From Corynebacterium pelargi (lineage in GTDB: Bacteria > Actinomycetota > Actinomycetes > Mycobacteriales > Mycobacteriaceae): a DNA stretch of 64,000 bases. Positions 38,403 to 46,057 of this stretch are shown in pieces (position 1 is the first letter of the stretch; each line of letters begins with the position of its first letter). Location of the stretch: positions 43,303 through 107,302 of the forward strand of contig NZ_BMCX01000005.1 of NCBI RefSeq assembly GCF_014635485.1, given 5' to 3'. Position numbers and translations under genes: made by a program. Under the pieces are notes generated by a model. It worked only from the letters and a program-made list of their open reading frames with translations, ran no database searches and was not told the origin of the DNA.

Positions 38403-39365
38403 ATGCACACCCTCGCACGCTCGAACCCTGCTCCTCAGTTCGTGCGTCCCACCCTGCCAGCGGCCGCCTGCCTGCACTTCATCCGGCATTTCCAGCCCAT
38501 CACCCGCGGCGATCTCATCACCTATACCGGGAAATCCCAGCCCACCATCACCCGCGCCATCGCAGCCCTCCTCGATGCAAATCTCGTGCGCGAACGCGCC
38601 GATCTCGCCGTGGTCCAAGGCCCAGGCCGCCCCAAAATCCCCCTGGTGCTGGCACCGAGCCCCTTTGTGCAAGTAGGCATCGCCATCGGCACCCACGCCA
38701 CCTACATCGGCGCCTATTCTTTGCGCGGCAGCGCCCTCAAAGAGCAACTGCTGCACATCACCGCCGCCAAGCACACCCCTGAGCAATTCCTCCACACCAT
38801 CGCCGAAGCCGCAGCCCATGTAGCACGCGAAACCAAGCTCCCCCTGGCCTGCGTGGGAATCTCAACATCGGGAACCATCAATCGCTTTGGCTATGTGCAG
38901 GCACCGAATTTGGGATGGCGCAACGTGGCCCTCCAAGACCTTGCACATCAGCTTTTCGACGTCCCCGTCTCCATCAGCACCGCCATCCAGGCCATTGCCG
39001 GGGCAGAATTACAAAGCCAGCAACCCGACCAACCCAGCAATGTGGTGGTACTGCACTCCGATGATTCCATCGGTGCGGCCTTGATCGACCATAAAGAGGT
39101 TCGATCCCTGGAAGTGGCCGACCGCGCCAGCTTGCTCGATGCCTCAATTCAATTGGTCAAAACCCATGCACCACACACCGTGGTGCTGGCCGGAGATACC
39201 TTCGAATCCACCACCGAAGCGCGGCGCTTTCACCGCACCCTGCTCCAAGAAGCACCCCAAGAGGTATCCATTCGGGTCTTCCCCGCCCACCTCGATAATG
39301 CCCGGGCAGCAGCGCGAGCAGTGGCGATGGAGCGGCTGATGCAAGACCCCTTGAGCCTGGCATAG
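38403..39365 (+). CDS. ROK family transcriptional regulator
   Basis: 320 residues from ATG 38403; a start at 38358 would put the promoter and operator inside the gene. The N-terminal winged helix (ITRGDLITYTGKSQPTITRAIA) is followed by a ROK domain (VQVGIAIGTHATYIGAYSLRG, VGISTSGTINRFGYV). The CXCGXXGC zinc motif of ROK proteins is absent, and the DXGXT phosphate motif is degenerate, so sugar kinase activity is unlikely. It probably senses a sugar or sugar phosphate. No sugar genes are adjacent. Confidence 0.85.
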   Translation: MHTLARSNPAPQFVRPTLPAAACLHFIRHFQPITRGDLITYTGKSQPTITRAIAALLDANLVRERADLAVVQGPGRPKIPLVLAPSPFVQVGIAIGTHATYIGAYSLRGSALKEQLLHITAAKHTPEQFLHTIAEAAAHVARETKLPLACVGISTSGTINRFGYVQAPNLGWRNVALQDLAHQLFDVPVSISTAIQAIAGAELQSQQPDQPSNVVVLHSDDSIGAALIDHKEVRSLEVADRASLLDASIQLVKTHAPHTVVLAGDTFESTTEARRFHRTLLQEAPQEVSIRVFPAHLDNARAAARAVAMERLMQDPLSLA

Positions 39366-39403
39366 ATCCTGGCATAGCTCCTGGGGTAGATCCTGGCGTA
39401 AAT
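39356..39403 (+). repeat. Four 12-base tandem repeats across the ROK gene stop codon
   Basis: Units CCTGGCATAGAT, CCTGGCATAGCT, CCTGGGGTAGAT and CCTGGCGTAAAT run from 39356 to 39403. The ROK stop TAG is in the first, and the following units each hold another stop in the same frame. The array ends one base before the partial CCTAAG that contains the convergent gene's stop. Confidence 0.88.
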
Positions 39404-39404
39404 C

Positions 39405-39959
39405 CTAAGAAAAGCGCACCTGCTCCAGGCTTAAGCCCTGCTCACACTGCGCATGCAGCTTAGAGATATCGACGTACCTACCAGCGTGCGGGATAAAGGC
39501 CTCATATTGCTCGGCTTCCAGCACACGACGCACCTTCGCCGGCACCCCGGCAACCAGGCTGTGCTCTGGAATCTCTTGGCCTTCAAGCACCACTGCACCG
39601 GCGGCAATCAAGCTTCCCTGGCCAATCACGCTGCGCGATAGCAAGGCCGATTTCATGCCCACCAAGGTGCCATCGTGGACGGTTGCGCCGTGCACCAATG
39701 CCATATGTCCGACGGTGACATCGCTGCCGAGCACGCAGGCTGCGTCCCGATCGACGTGAAGCACCGAATTATCTTGAATATTGCTGCGCGCGCCTACATG
39801 GATGCTATTGATATCCGCCCTTAGCACGCAGCCATAAAACACCGAGGCATCGGCTTCGATGGTCACGTCGCCAATAATCGTCGCCGTCGGCGCAATATAC
39901 GCATCTTTGTGAATGCGCGGGGTTTTCCCATTGATGGATAAAATCAGCGGTCCAGTCAT
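39405..39959 (-). CDS. Gamma-carbonic-anhydrase-like hexapeptide protein
   Basis: 184 residues built of left-handed beta-helix hexapeptide repeats (about 25-140). Three metal-ligand histidines of the family appear in SVLHVDRD and VGHMALVHGATV. AAGGAAGG precedes the ATG. Many such proteins bind zinc or another metal; carbonic anhydrase activity is not proven for most. It converges on the ROK gene across the tandem repeat. Confidence 0.88.
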   Translation of the reverse strand: MTGPLILSINGKTPRIHKDAYIAPTATIIGDVTIEADASVFYGCVLRADINSIHVGARSNIQDNSVLHVDRDAACVLGSDVTVGHMALVHGATVHDGTLVGMKSALLSRSVIGQGSLIAAGAVVLEGQEIPEHSLVAGVPAKVRRVLEAEQYEAFIPHAGRYVDISKLHAQCEQGLSLEQVRFS

Positions 39960-40118
39960 GCTTCACCTTCCTTGAGCCTTCAAGCCTGAGCATTGTTGTG
40001 CTTTCACCGCGCCTTCAGCGCGATAGATCCTATCCCCGACGTTAGCCTCAACCGGGCTATCTTGTGGGCTACTAAGCTCGGGGGCTAAGACCGTGCATCT
40101 CAAGCACAAGGAGCGGGC

Positions 40119-40913
40119 ATGCCAAAAGAGATCATGAATCACACCTTGCCCATCTCCGCGCGCCTACCAGCCAGGGGATTATTCGAAGACGACTGGCGCG
40201 CACGCCCAAGCAAGCAGCACCCCTACCCCGTTATTCTCATCCACGGCACCGGCGTAACGAAGGGCGACTGGATGGAGCTTGGCCAAGACCTGCGCGAAGA
40301 AGGCTATGCCGTGTTCGCCCCAGACTTTGGTTTCCGTTCCACGGTCTTGGTAGAAGAATCCACCGAACAAGTAGCGGCCTATATCCACGCCGTGCTCACG
40401 GTATGCGAGGCAAAGAAAGTGATCCTCGTCGGGCATTCCCAAGGAGGCATCATTGCTCGTTATTGGATGCACCATTTAGGCGGTGCCAGGCACACCCATC
40501 ACTTGATTTCCCTCGCCGCGCCCCACCACGGCACACTGCATGGTGGCGTGATGAATCCACTGAGCAAGACCAAACGCGGCAGCGAAGTCATGGACTCGCT
40601 CATCAGTGGATTTTTTGGCCAGTCTGGGTTTCAGATGCTCAAAGATTCTGAACTGATCCAGGCGCTGAACGCCAAGGGCGAAACCCTAGAAGGGGTGCAC
40701 TATAGCTGCATTGCCACGCGCACCGATAGCATTATCCAGCCGGTGGAGTCCGGCTTCCTCGATGGTGCCCGCAATATTTATCTCCAACAAGTTGATCGCA
40801 ATGCAATCGTGCGCCACGAGGATCTCCCCTACGATCCGCGCTCAAGGCAGTTGGTGCTCGCAGAGATCACCCGGCTTGAGCACACGCCGTGGCAGGCCCA
40901 TCACCAGCATTAA
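40119..40913 (+). CDS. Lipase-like alpha/beta hydrolase
   Basis: 264 residues. The oxyanion segment VILIHGTGVTKGDW and nucleophile elbow VGHSQGGIIARYW, then LISLAAPHHGTLHGG, match triacylglycerol lipases of the class 2/EstA type. A late RHEDLPYDP likely holds the catalytic histidine. There is no signal peptide, unlike most secreted lipases of this group. AAGGAGCGG precedes ATG 40119. The substrate is unknown. Confidence 0.85.
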   Translation: MPKEIMNHTLPISARLPARGLFEDDWRARPSKQHPYPVILIHGTGVTKGDWMELGQDLREEGYAVFAPDFGFRSTVLVEESTEQVAAYIHAVLTVCEAKKVILVGHSQGGIIARYWMHHLGGARHTHHLISLAAPHHGTLHGGVMNPLSKTKRGSEVMDSLISGFFGQSGFQMLKDSELIQALNAKGETLEGVHYSCIATRTDSIIQPVESGFLDGARNIYLQQVDRNAIVRHEDLPYDPRSRQLVLAEITRLEHTPWQAHHQH

Positions 40914-40938
40914 CGCAGCGCAGCCTTGCATTACTAAG

Positions 40939-40971
40939 GGTTGCTTCGGATTGCTTGCGAGCAATACAACC
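40939..40971. other. Stem-loop between the lipase and VIT genes
   Basis: GGTTG (40939-40943) pairs with CAACC (40967-40971), and inside it ATTGCT-TGCG-AGCAAT (40950-40965) forms a perfect hairpin. No T run follows, so it may be a terminator of the lipase transcript or part of the VIT leader. Confidence 0.4.
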
Positions 40972-41018
40972 GCATGTGACTATGGCTTAAACCACATCAT
41001 TGTTGAGGAGCTAAAAGC

Positions 41019-41732
41019 ATGGGTATCTCCGAGGCCGTCCTAGACCACAACGAGCCACATGATGGCAAACTCAACGCCAAATTAAACTGGCTTCGCGCAG
41101 GCGTCTTAGGTGCAAATGACGGCATCGTCTCAGTCGCGGCGCTGCTGCTGGGCGTGATTGCTGCTGGCAGTAGCGACACAGCGGTTTTTTCCGCAGGCAT
41201 TGCCTCTACCATCGCCGGCGCTGTTTCCATGGCTCTTGGAGAATACGTCTCGGTATCTGCCCAGCATGATTCTGAAACCATGCTCATTGCCAAAGAACGC
41301 CGCGAGCTCGCAGAGCTGCCTGAAGAAGAACGCGAGGAAATGGCGCAGATCCTCAGCAGCTATGGCATCAGCAAAACCACTGCCGATCAGGCAGCACGCG
41401 AAATTAGCAGCACCGATCCCCTCCGTGCCCACCTGCGCCTAGAACTAGGCATTGATTCCGAAGACCTCACCAATCCCCTCCACGCGGCGTTTTCATCCGC
41501 CATCTCTTTCATCCTCGGCGCCCTCCTGCCGCTGCTAGCCGCCTGGCTTGCTCCTCAACCGGCCCTGGCGGTGGCGGCGGTGACGATGTTGGCGCTGTTG
41601 ATCACCGGCTTCGTCTCTGCCAAGTTGGCCCAAACCTCACCCCGTCGTGCCTGCACGCGCCTGGTGGTGGGCGGTATGGCTGGTTTGGCTCTTACCTATG
41701 GAGCCGGTGCGCTTTTTGGAGCCGCAGCCTAA
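41019..41732 (+). CDS. VIT1/CCC1 family iron or manganese transporter
   Basis: 237 residues with five helices. The family opening is LNWLRAGVLGANDGIVSVAA, and ALGEYVSVSAQ ends the second helix; a charged cytoplasmic loop (ERRELAELPEEEREEMAQIL) lies between helices two and three as in VIT proteins. The family exports or sequesters Fe2+ or Mn2+. GAGGAG precedes the ATG. thiD follows ten bases later and may be co-transcribed. Confidence 0.92.
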   Translation: MGISEAVLDHNEPHDGKLNAKLNWLRAGVLGANDGIVSVAALLLGVIAAGSSDTAVFSAGIASTIAGAVSMALGEYVSVSAQHDSETMLIAKERRELAELPEEEREEMAQILSSYGISKTTADQAAREISSTDPLRAHLRLELGIDSEDLTNPLHAAFSSAISFILGALLPLLAAWLAPQPALAVAAVTMLALLITGFVSAKLAQTSPRRACTRLVVGGMAGLALTYGAGALFGAAA

Positions 41733-41742
41733 CCTTAAGGCC

Positions 41743-42576
41743 ATGAGTACCGCAATCGCCTCAAAACCGCGCGTTGTCTCTATTGCCGGCACCGATCCCA
41801 CCGGTGGCGCCGGTGCCCAAGCCGATATCAAGGCCATCAGCGCTGCTGGTGGCTATGCAATGTCGGTGATCACCTCCATCGTCAGCCAAAATACTCAAGG
41901 CGTGATCGATGTATTTAGCCCGCCAATACAGGTGGTGCAATCACAGCTTGAGGCCATTAGTAACGACGTGAGCATCGATGCCATCAAAATTGGCATGCTC
42001 GGCACGAGTGAGGTCATTGATTGCGTGCACACTTGGCTGCTCCAACAGCCCTGTGCCACCGTGGTGCTCGATCCGGTGATGGTATCCACCAGCGGCCACC
42101 GCTTACTCGATCGCGCCGCCGAAGACGCACTACGCCACTTACTGCCCCTTGCCAGCCTGATCACCCCCAATATCCCGGAGCTAGCAGTACTGAGCGCGAG
42201 CGATCCTGCACCGGATCTTCACACCGCCATTGAACAAGGCCGCCAGGTGGTGCAGCGCTATGGTTGCAGCGTGCTGGTCAAAGGCGGCCACCTTTCAGGC
42301 GAGCCTTTTAATGCGGTGTTGAAAGCTACAGACGATGGCAGCGAGATTAGCGTGCATGTGATTGAAAATCGGCGGGTGCATACCCGCAATACCCATGGCA
42401 CGGGATGCTCCTTATCCTCTGCGATTGCTACCCGCTTAGGGGCAGGCCAAAGCCTTGAGCAATCGGTGCAGTGGGCCACCGAATGGTTACACGGCGCCTT
42501 GAAAGCCGCCGATGCCCTTCAGGTTGGCAAAGGCCATGGCCCTGTCGATCACTTCCACCACCTGCAGATCAACTAA
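41743..42576 (+). CDS. thiD: Hydroxymethylpyrimidine/phosphomethylpyrimidine kinase
   Basis: 277 residues from ATG 41743. Ribokinase-like motifs are VSIAGTDPTGGAGAQADIK, VVLDPVMVSTSGHRL and the ATP/anion hole NTHGTGCSLSSAIA. It phosphorylates HMP and HMP-phosphate for ThiE. It is separate from the main thi genes and has no riboswitch; the nearest promoter is that of the VIT gene. The last four bases overlap the convergent ogt gene. Confidence 0.93.
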   Translation: MSTAIASKPRVVSIAGTDPTGGAGAQADIKAISAAGGYAMSVITSIVSQNTQGVIDVFSPPIQVVQSQLEAISNDVSIDAIKIGMLGTSEVIDCVHTWLLQQPCATVVLDPVMVSTSGHRLLDRAAEDALRHLLPLASLITPNIPELAVLSASDPAPDLHTAIEQGRQVVQRYGCSVLVKGGHLSGEPFNAVLKATDDGSEISVHVIENRRVHTRNTHGTGCSLSSAIATRLGAGQSLEQSVQWATEWLHGALKAADALQVGKGHGPVDHFHHLQIN

Positions 42577-43130
42577 GTGCCGTTGAACCTTTCTAGCTCT
42601 AGCAGGGCTTGTTTCCAGCGTGTTCCTCCCGCAAAGCCGCCAATTCCTCCATGAGCAGGCAGCACGCGGTGGCAAGGAATAAGGATGGGAACGGGGTTGG
42701 CTCCGCAGGCAGTACCGATGGCTCGGGTGGCTTGAGGCCTGCCAATATATGTGGCTACTTCGCCATAGGTCCAGTGTTGCCCATAGCCAATCATGCGCAG
42801 TGCCTGCCAGGTGCTGCGCTGAAACGTCGTGCCATGGTCGATGGCGATGGGCAGATCGAATGCTTGGCGCTCGCCTTGGAAGTACTGCCTCAATTGCTGC
42901 AGTGCTGCCTGCAGGTGCGCCTCGGTGGTGGCAGAGGGGTTCGCATGGACACAGGCGGCCAAGGGTGAGTTGCTGCCAAAACGCACAAAGCGCACCCCCT
43001 GATCGTCTGCTGCAATGAGCAGATCACCACAGGGAGTGCGAAGGCTCGCGGCACTCAGGCCGGGGTACTCCGAAGCTAGGCGGAGATTATTGATAGGAGA
43101 CAAACCAGGGGCGCGGTTGGACGTCTTCAT
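42573..43130 (-). CDS. ogt: Methylated-DNA--protein-cysteine methyltransferase
   Basis: 185 residues. The acceptor motif is IPCHRVLPAHGG with the reactive cysteine, preceded by the helix-turn-helix GEVATYIGRPQATRAIG. It transfers methyl groups from O6-methylguanine to itself in a one-time reaction. The start at 43130 overlaps the end of the upstream lipoprotein gene by 44 bases; no later ATG fits, so the overlap seems real. It lacks an N-terminal Ada domain. Confidence 0.93.
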   Translation of the reverse strand: MKTSNRAPGLSPINNLRLASEYPGLSAASLRTPCGDLLIAADDQGVRFVRFGSNSPLAACVHANPSATTEAHLQAALQQLRQYFQGERQAFDLPIAIDHGTTFQRSTWQALRMIGYGQHWTYGEVATYIGRPQATRAIGTACGANPVPILIPCHRVLPAHGGIGGFAGGTRWKQALLELERFNGT

Positions 43131-44499
43131 AGGTCTGCTCTGGGGTGAACATGGGCTGATCTTCGTCGTAGAAGTTCTTCCAAGCCATGAAGATCTCCGG
43201 CTGCAGTTCCTGGCGAATCACGTTCCAGGTATCGAATTTCTGCTCAGGGGTGCCGTGGCCGTCGGCGTGGAGCACGAAGGCCAATTCTGGGTAGCTCACG
43301 TTGAGGTCATCGCGGTTTTGGATCATCTGCACCTGGAATTGGTGCAGCACCAAAGCCTTTTGGGGCAGGTTATTCTCGCGCACGAGGTTGGCGAGCCACT
43401 CAGAGGTTTCGTTGATCTCTTCTGCTTCCACATTGCCCACGCGCTGCATGGGCACCTCACCTGGGTTGATGCGCCACTCTGGATCCAGCGCCAGGCCAAC
43501 ATTGGGGCGCTTGAGCAGATCCTCGTACAGCTTGGCCTGCTTTAAGAAGTCCGATTGGCCGGATTGCAGGTCCAGCACGGCGTAGCCGCCGGCTTCGGTA
43601 ATGGCGTCGATATAGGGAATGAGCTCTTCTGGGTCAGCCTCATTGGAGTAGTCACCATCGGGGCCTGGCTCGGCGGCTGCCACGGTGGCAATGATTTCAA
43701 AGGCGGGAATCACGGGCTGGGATTCCATGGGCTGGTATTGCGCAATCAATTCCTTTGCGTGCTCTACGGCATCTTCGGGCTTGTACTCACCCATCACGCC
43801 GAGGGCTCCACCGGAGGGGTGCCCATAGAGGGCGATCATGCGACGACCAGGAAAGACCAGGCCACCGCCGCCTGGAAGTTCGCCGTTGTGGGCAAGTTCT
43901 AGGCGGGTATCGAAGTCCTCTTCTTCTACAAAGCCCGGACCAATGGCGAGCACCTCGGTATCAGGGTTTTCCATCACCAATTCGGATTCGCGGGGATCGC
44001 TGCCCATGAGCAGGTTCAGGGGTGCTCCGATAGCGCGAGCCGTAGCAGCCGATGCCACCGAGGTGGTGGAGTTAATCAGGATCGGCTCACCTTCGCGATC
44101 CTTCTTGGGCTTGAGCTCGACGATCTTTTGCACAATATTGTCTTCGCTCAGATCTTCGGGCGCTTCTTGTTTGGCCTTATCTGCATCCACGCGCTCAGCT
44201 TCGGCACCTAGGCGGTCGATCTCCTTGTTTACTTCTTCGGAGTCGCCCTGCAGCATGGGCACGCCTTCTTCTACCGCCTTTTTCGCGGCTGCCCACTGTT
44301 CGGCCAAGCTATCACCGGCGACGTAGACTTTCTTGCTCTCATCAAAGAGTTTGGAAGAAGCTGCGGTGCCGTCAGCACTTGCGACACGCTCAGTTTCTTT
44401 GAAGTCCAACGCGTTGTCATTGTCCGGGCTAGCACCATTGCTGCAGGCAGCGAGGCTGAGGGTTGCCGCCGCCGCGAGGATTGCGCGTGAAAGTTTCAT
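43087..44499 (-). CDS. Surface lipoprotein with a C-terminal TIM-barrel-like domain, function unknown
   Basis: 470 residues from ATG 44499, which has AAGGTGGC upstream. The signal peptide ends in the lipobox LAAC, so it is anchored outside the membrane. A lysine/glutamate-rich helical stretch (about 35-120) leads to a domain with ILINSTTSVASAATARAIG, like cell-wall-binding repeat proteins. The C-terminal 230 residues carry strong motifs such as GGYAVLDLQSGQSDF, VGLALDPEWRINPGE and VLHQFQVQMI, with acidic residues at strand ends, as in glycoside hydrolases. I recognise it as a conserved actinobacterial family of unknown activity. Confidence 0.65.
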   Translation of the reverse strand: MKLSRAILAAAATLSLAACSNGASPDNDNALDFKETERVASADGTAASSKLFDESKKVYVAGDSLAEQWAAAKKAVEEGVPMLQGDSEEVNKEIDRLGAEAERVDADKAKQEAPEDLSEDNIVQKIVELKPKKDREGEPILINSTTSVASAATARAIGAPLNLLMGSDPRESELVMENPDTEVLAIGPGFVEEEDFDTRLELAHNGELPGGGGLVFPGRRMIALYGHPSGGALGVMGEYKPEDAVEHAKELIAQYQPMESQPVIPAFEIIATVAAAEPGPDGDYSNEADPEELIPYIDAITEAGGYAVLDLQSGQSDFLKQAKLYEDLLKRPNVGLALDPEWRINPGEVPMQRVGNVEAEEINETSEWLANLVRENNLPQKALVLHQFQVQMIQNRDDLNVSYPELAFVLHADGHGTPEQKFDTWNVIRQELQPEIFMAWKNFYDEDQPMFTPEQTYEDVQPRPWFVSYQ

Positions 44500-44631
44500 G
44501 GTTGCCACCTTATATGAGCGATAGCGCCGATGTGCCAAGGCAGCAAGGTTTTTTCAATGATACGCCTTAGTGCACACTGCTGTCATTTGCACTAGCGGCC
44601 CTGGGGGCTGCGCTGTGGCGGATCCAGGGAA

Positions 44632-44647
44632 GGTTCCACGTGAAACA
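44632..44647. promoter_or_regulatory. Candidate parS site (ParB binding)
   Basis: GGTTCCACGTGAAACA matches the parS palindrome TGTTNCACGTGAAACA at all but the first base, including the full CACGTG core. It is intergenic, upstream of the lipoprotein gene. The fhaA-pknA operon 13 kb away is normally near oriC, where parS sites cluster. Confidence 0.5.
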
Positions 44648-44678
44648 TCGCGGTTCCCAAGAAATAGGAACCGCGATG
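44646..44678. terminator. Perfect 12-base hairpin between bsaP and the lipoprotein gene
   Basis: CATCGCGGTTCC (44646-44657) and GGAACCGCGATG (44667-44678) pair perfectly around a nine-base loop. Read leftward, it follows the end of bioB-bsaP (stop at 44705) and would terminate that transcript; there is no clear T run. Its left edge overlaps the parS-like site. Confidence 0.55.
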
Positions 44679-44704
44679 CACACGCTTTTGAGGCTTGAAG
44701 GTAT

Positions 44705-44959
44705 TTAGCGCCTACCTAGATACACCGAATCCACACTGCCGTGACGTGAACATTGCGCTTCCCAACCATCGGGGCGCACCTGCACCACCATGCGTCGGCC
44801 ACAAAGTTGGCAAAAGCGTGGGGCCTCGAAACCGGCGCGTGCCGATGGTGAGAGGCGCTGTTCTTCGTCGAAAGGCTTGCCGGTATTTGGGTGAAACGCC
44901 GGGGTATCACCAGCGAGCAGTGCCTCAAGCAACTCGGTGGAATTATTTACGCGAGCCAT
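44705..44959 (-). CDS. bsaP: Biotin synthase auxiliary protein BsaP
   Basis: 84 residues. The cysteine pattern [18 protein letters not shown] followed by CSRHG is the hallmark of this small actinobacterial protein, which supports BioB, probably with its own iron-sulfur cluster. The start overlaps the bioB stop by one base (TAATG on the reverse strand), as expected for a stoichiometric partner. Confidence 0.85.
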   Translation of the reverse strand: MARVNNSTELLEALLAGDTPAFHPNTGKPFDEEQRLSPSARAGFEAPRFCQLCGRRMVVQVRPDGWEAQCSRHGSVDSVYLGRR

Positions 44960-45957
44960 TAGACGCTCGAATTCAAGGCCTTGATGGGAAGGCGGAGCTT
45001 GCCCAACATATCCAGGTCCTCTTCCATCGGACGACCCAAGGTGGTGAGGTAGTTACCCACGATCACCGCGTTAATACCGCCGAGAAGGCCCTGCTCAGTA
45101 CCAAGATCGCCGAGGGTGAGCTCGCGGCCACCAGCAAAGCGCAGGATCGTCTTCGGCAGCGCCAGGCGGAAGGCACCGATGGCGCGCAGAGCGTCGGCAG
45201 TTTCCATCAGCTCTTTATCTTCAAAAGGCGTACCGGGGCGCGGATCCAGGAAGTTCATGGGCACTTCGGTGGGGTTGAGCTCTGCGAGATCTGCGGCAAA
45301 TTCTGCGCGCTGTTCCAGGGTCTCGCCCATGCCCAAGATGCCGCCGGAGCACACTTCCATGCCCGCTTCTGCCACCATGCGCAGGGTATCGCGGCGTGAT
45401 TCCCAGGAGTGGGTGGTGACCACGTTCGGGAAGAAGGAACGCGCGGTTTCAAGGTTGTGGTTATAGCGGTGCACACCCGCTGCTGCCAGGCGATCGACCT
45501 GCTCTTGGGTCAAGATACCCACGGAGGCGGCAACCTCGATATCCACCTCGGACTTAATGGCGGCCACGGCCTCTTCCAACTGGCTCATCAGGCGCTCATC
45601 GGGGCCTTTGACCGCCGCGACGATGCAGAATTCCGTGGCACCGGATTTTTGGGTCTGCTTTGCAGCTTCCACCAGGCCGGCAATATCGAGCCAGGCGGAA
45701 CGCACCGGCGATTGGAACAGGCCCGACTGGGAGCAGAAGTGGCAATCTTCTGGGCAGCCACCGGTCTTCAGCGAGATAATTCCTTCTACCTCAACCTCTT
45801 CACCGCACCACTTCAGACGTACTTCGTGGGCGAGTTCAAGCAACTCATTAATGCGAGACTCGTCGAGCTGCAGCACCTCCAGCACTTCTTCTTTGCTGAG
45901 GCCTTCGCCCTTTTCTAGCACCTTCTCGCGTGCAAGTTCTAGGATGTCGGCAGTCAT
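44959..45957 (-). CDS. bioB: Biotin synthase
   Basis: 332 residues from ATG 45957; GAAAGGTGAC lies upstream, and the longer frame to 45990 is not needed. The radical-SAM motif reads CPEDCHFC (CX3CX2C), with the second-cluster residues in the barrel ([23 protein letters not shown]). It inserts sulfur into dethiobiotin. No other bio genes are near. A BioQ-like site lies just upstream. Confidence 0.96.
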   Translation of the reverse strand: MTADILELAREKVLEKGEGLSKEEVLEVLQLDESRINELLELAHEVRLKWCGEEVEVEGIISLKTGGCPEDCHFCSQSGLFQSPVRSAWLDIAGLVEAAKQTQKSGATEFCIVAAVKGPDERLMSQLEEAVAAIKSEVDIEVAASVGILTQEQVDRLAAAGVHRYNHNLETARSFFPNVVTTHSWESRRDTLRMVAEAGMEVCSGGILGMGETLEQRAEFAADLAELNPTEVPMNFLDPRPGTPFEDKELMETADALRAIGAFRLALPKTILRFAGGRELTLGDLGTEQGLLGGINAVIVGNYLTTLGRPMEEDLDMLGKLRLPIKALNSSV

Positions 45958-46015
45958 TCTCGTGTCACCTTTCGCCTGTCGTTTCAACACTCCTTGGCCA
46001 TCCTAGTCGGAAACT

Positions 46016-46028
46016 TGAACAGTGTTTA
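46016..46028. promoter_or_regulatory. Possible BioQ operator between bioB and the peptidase gene
   Basis: TGAACAGTGTTTA resembles the corynebacterial BioQ motif TGAAC-N3-GTTAC (first half exact, second half three of five). On the reverse strand it overlaps the spacer/-35 region of a bioB promoter, TAAACA-N17-TAGGAT, with TAGGAT at 46000-46005. Confidence 0.4.
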
Positions 46029-46057
46029 GCTTTTTGCTTCGGGTTAGGCTTCAAGGT

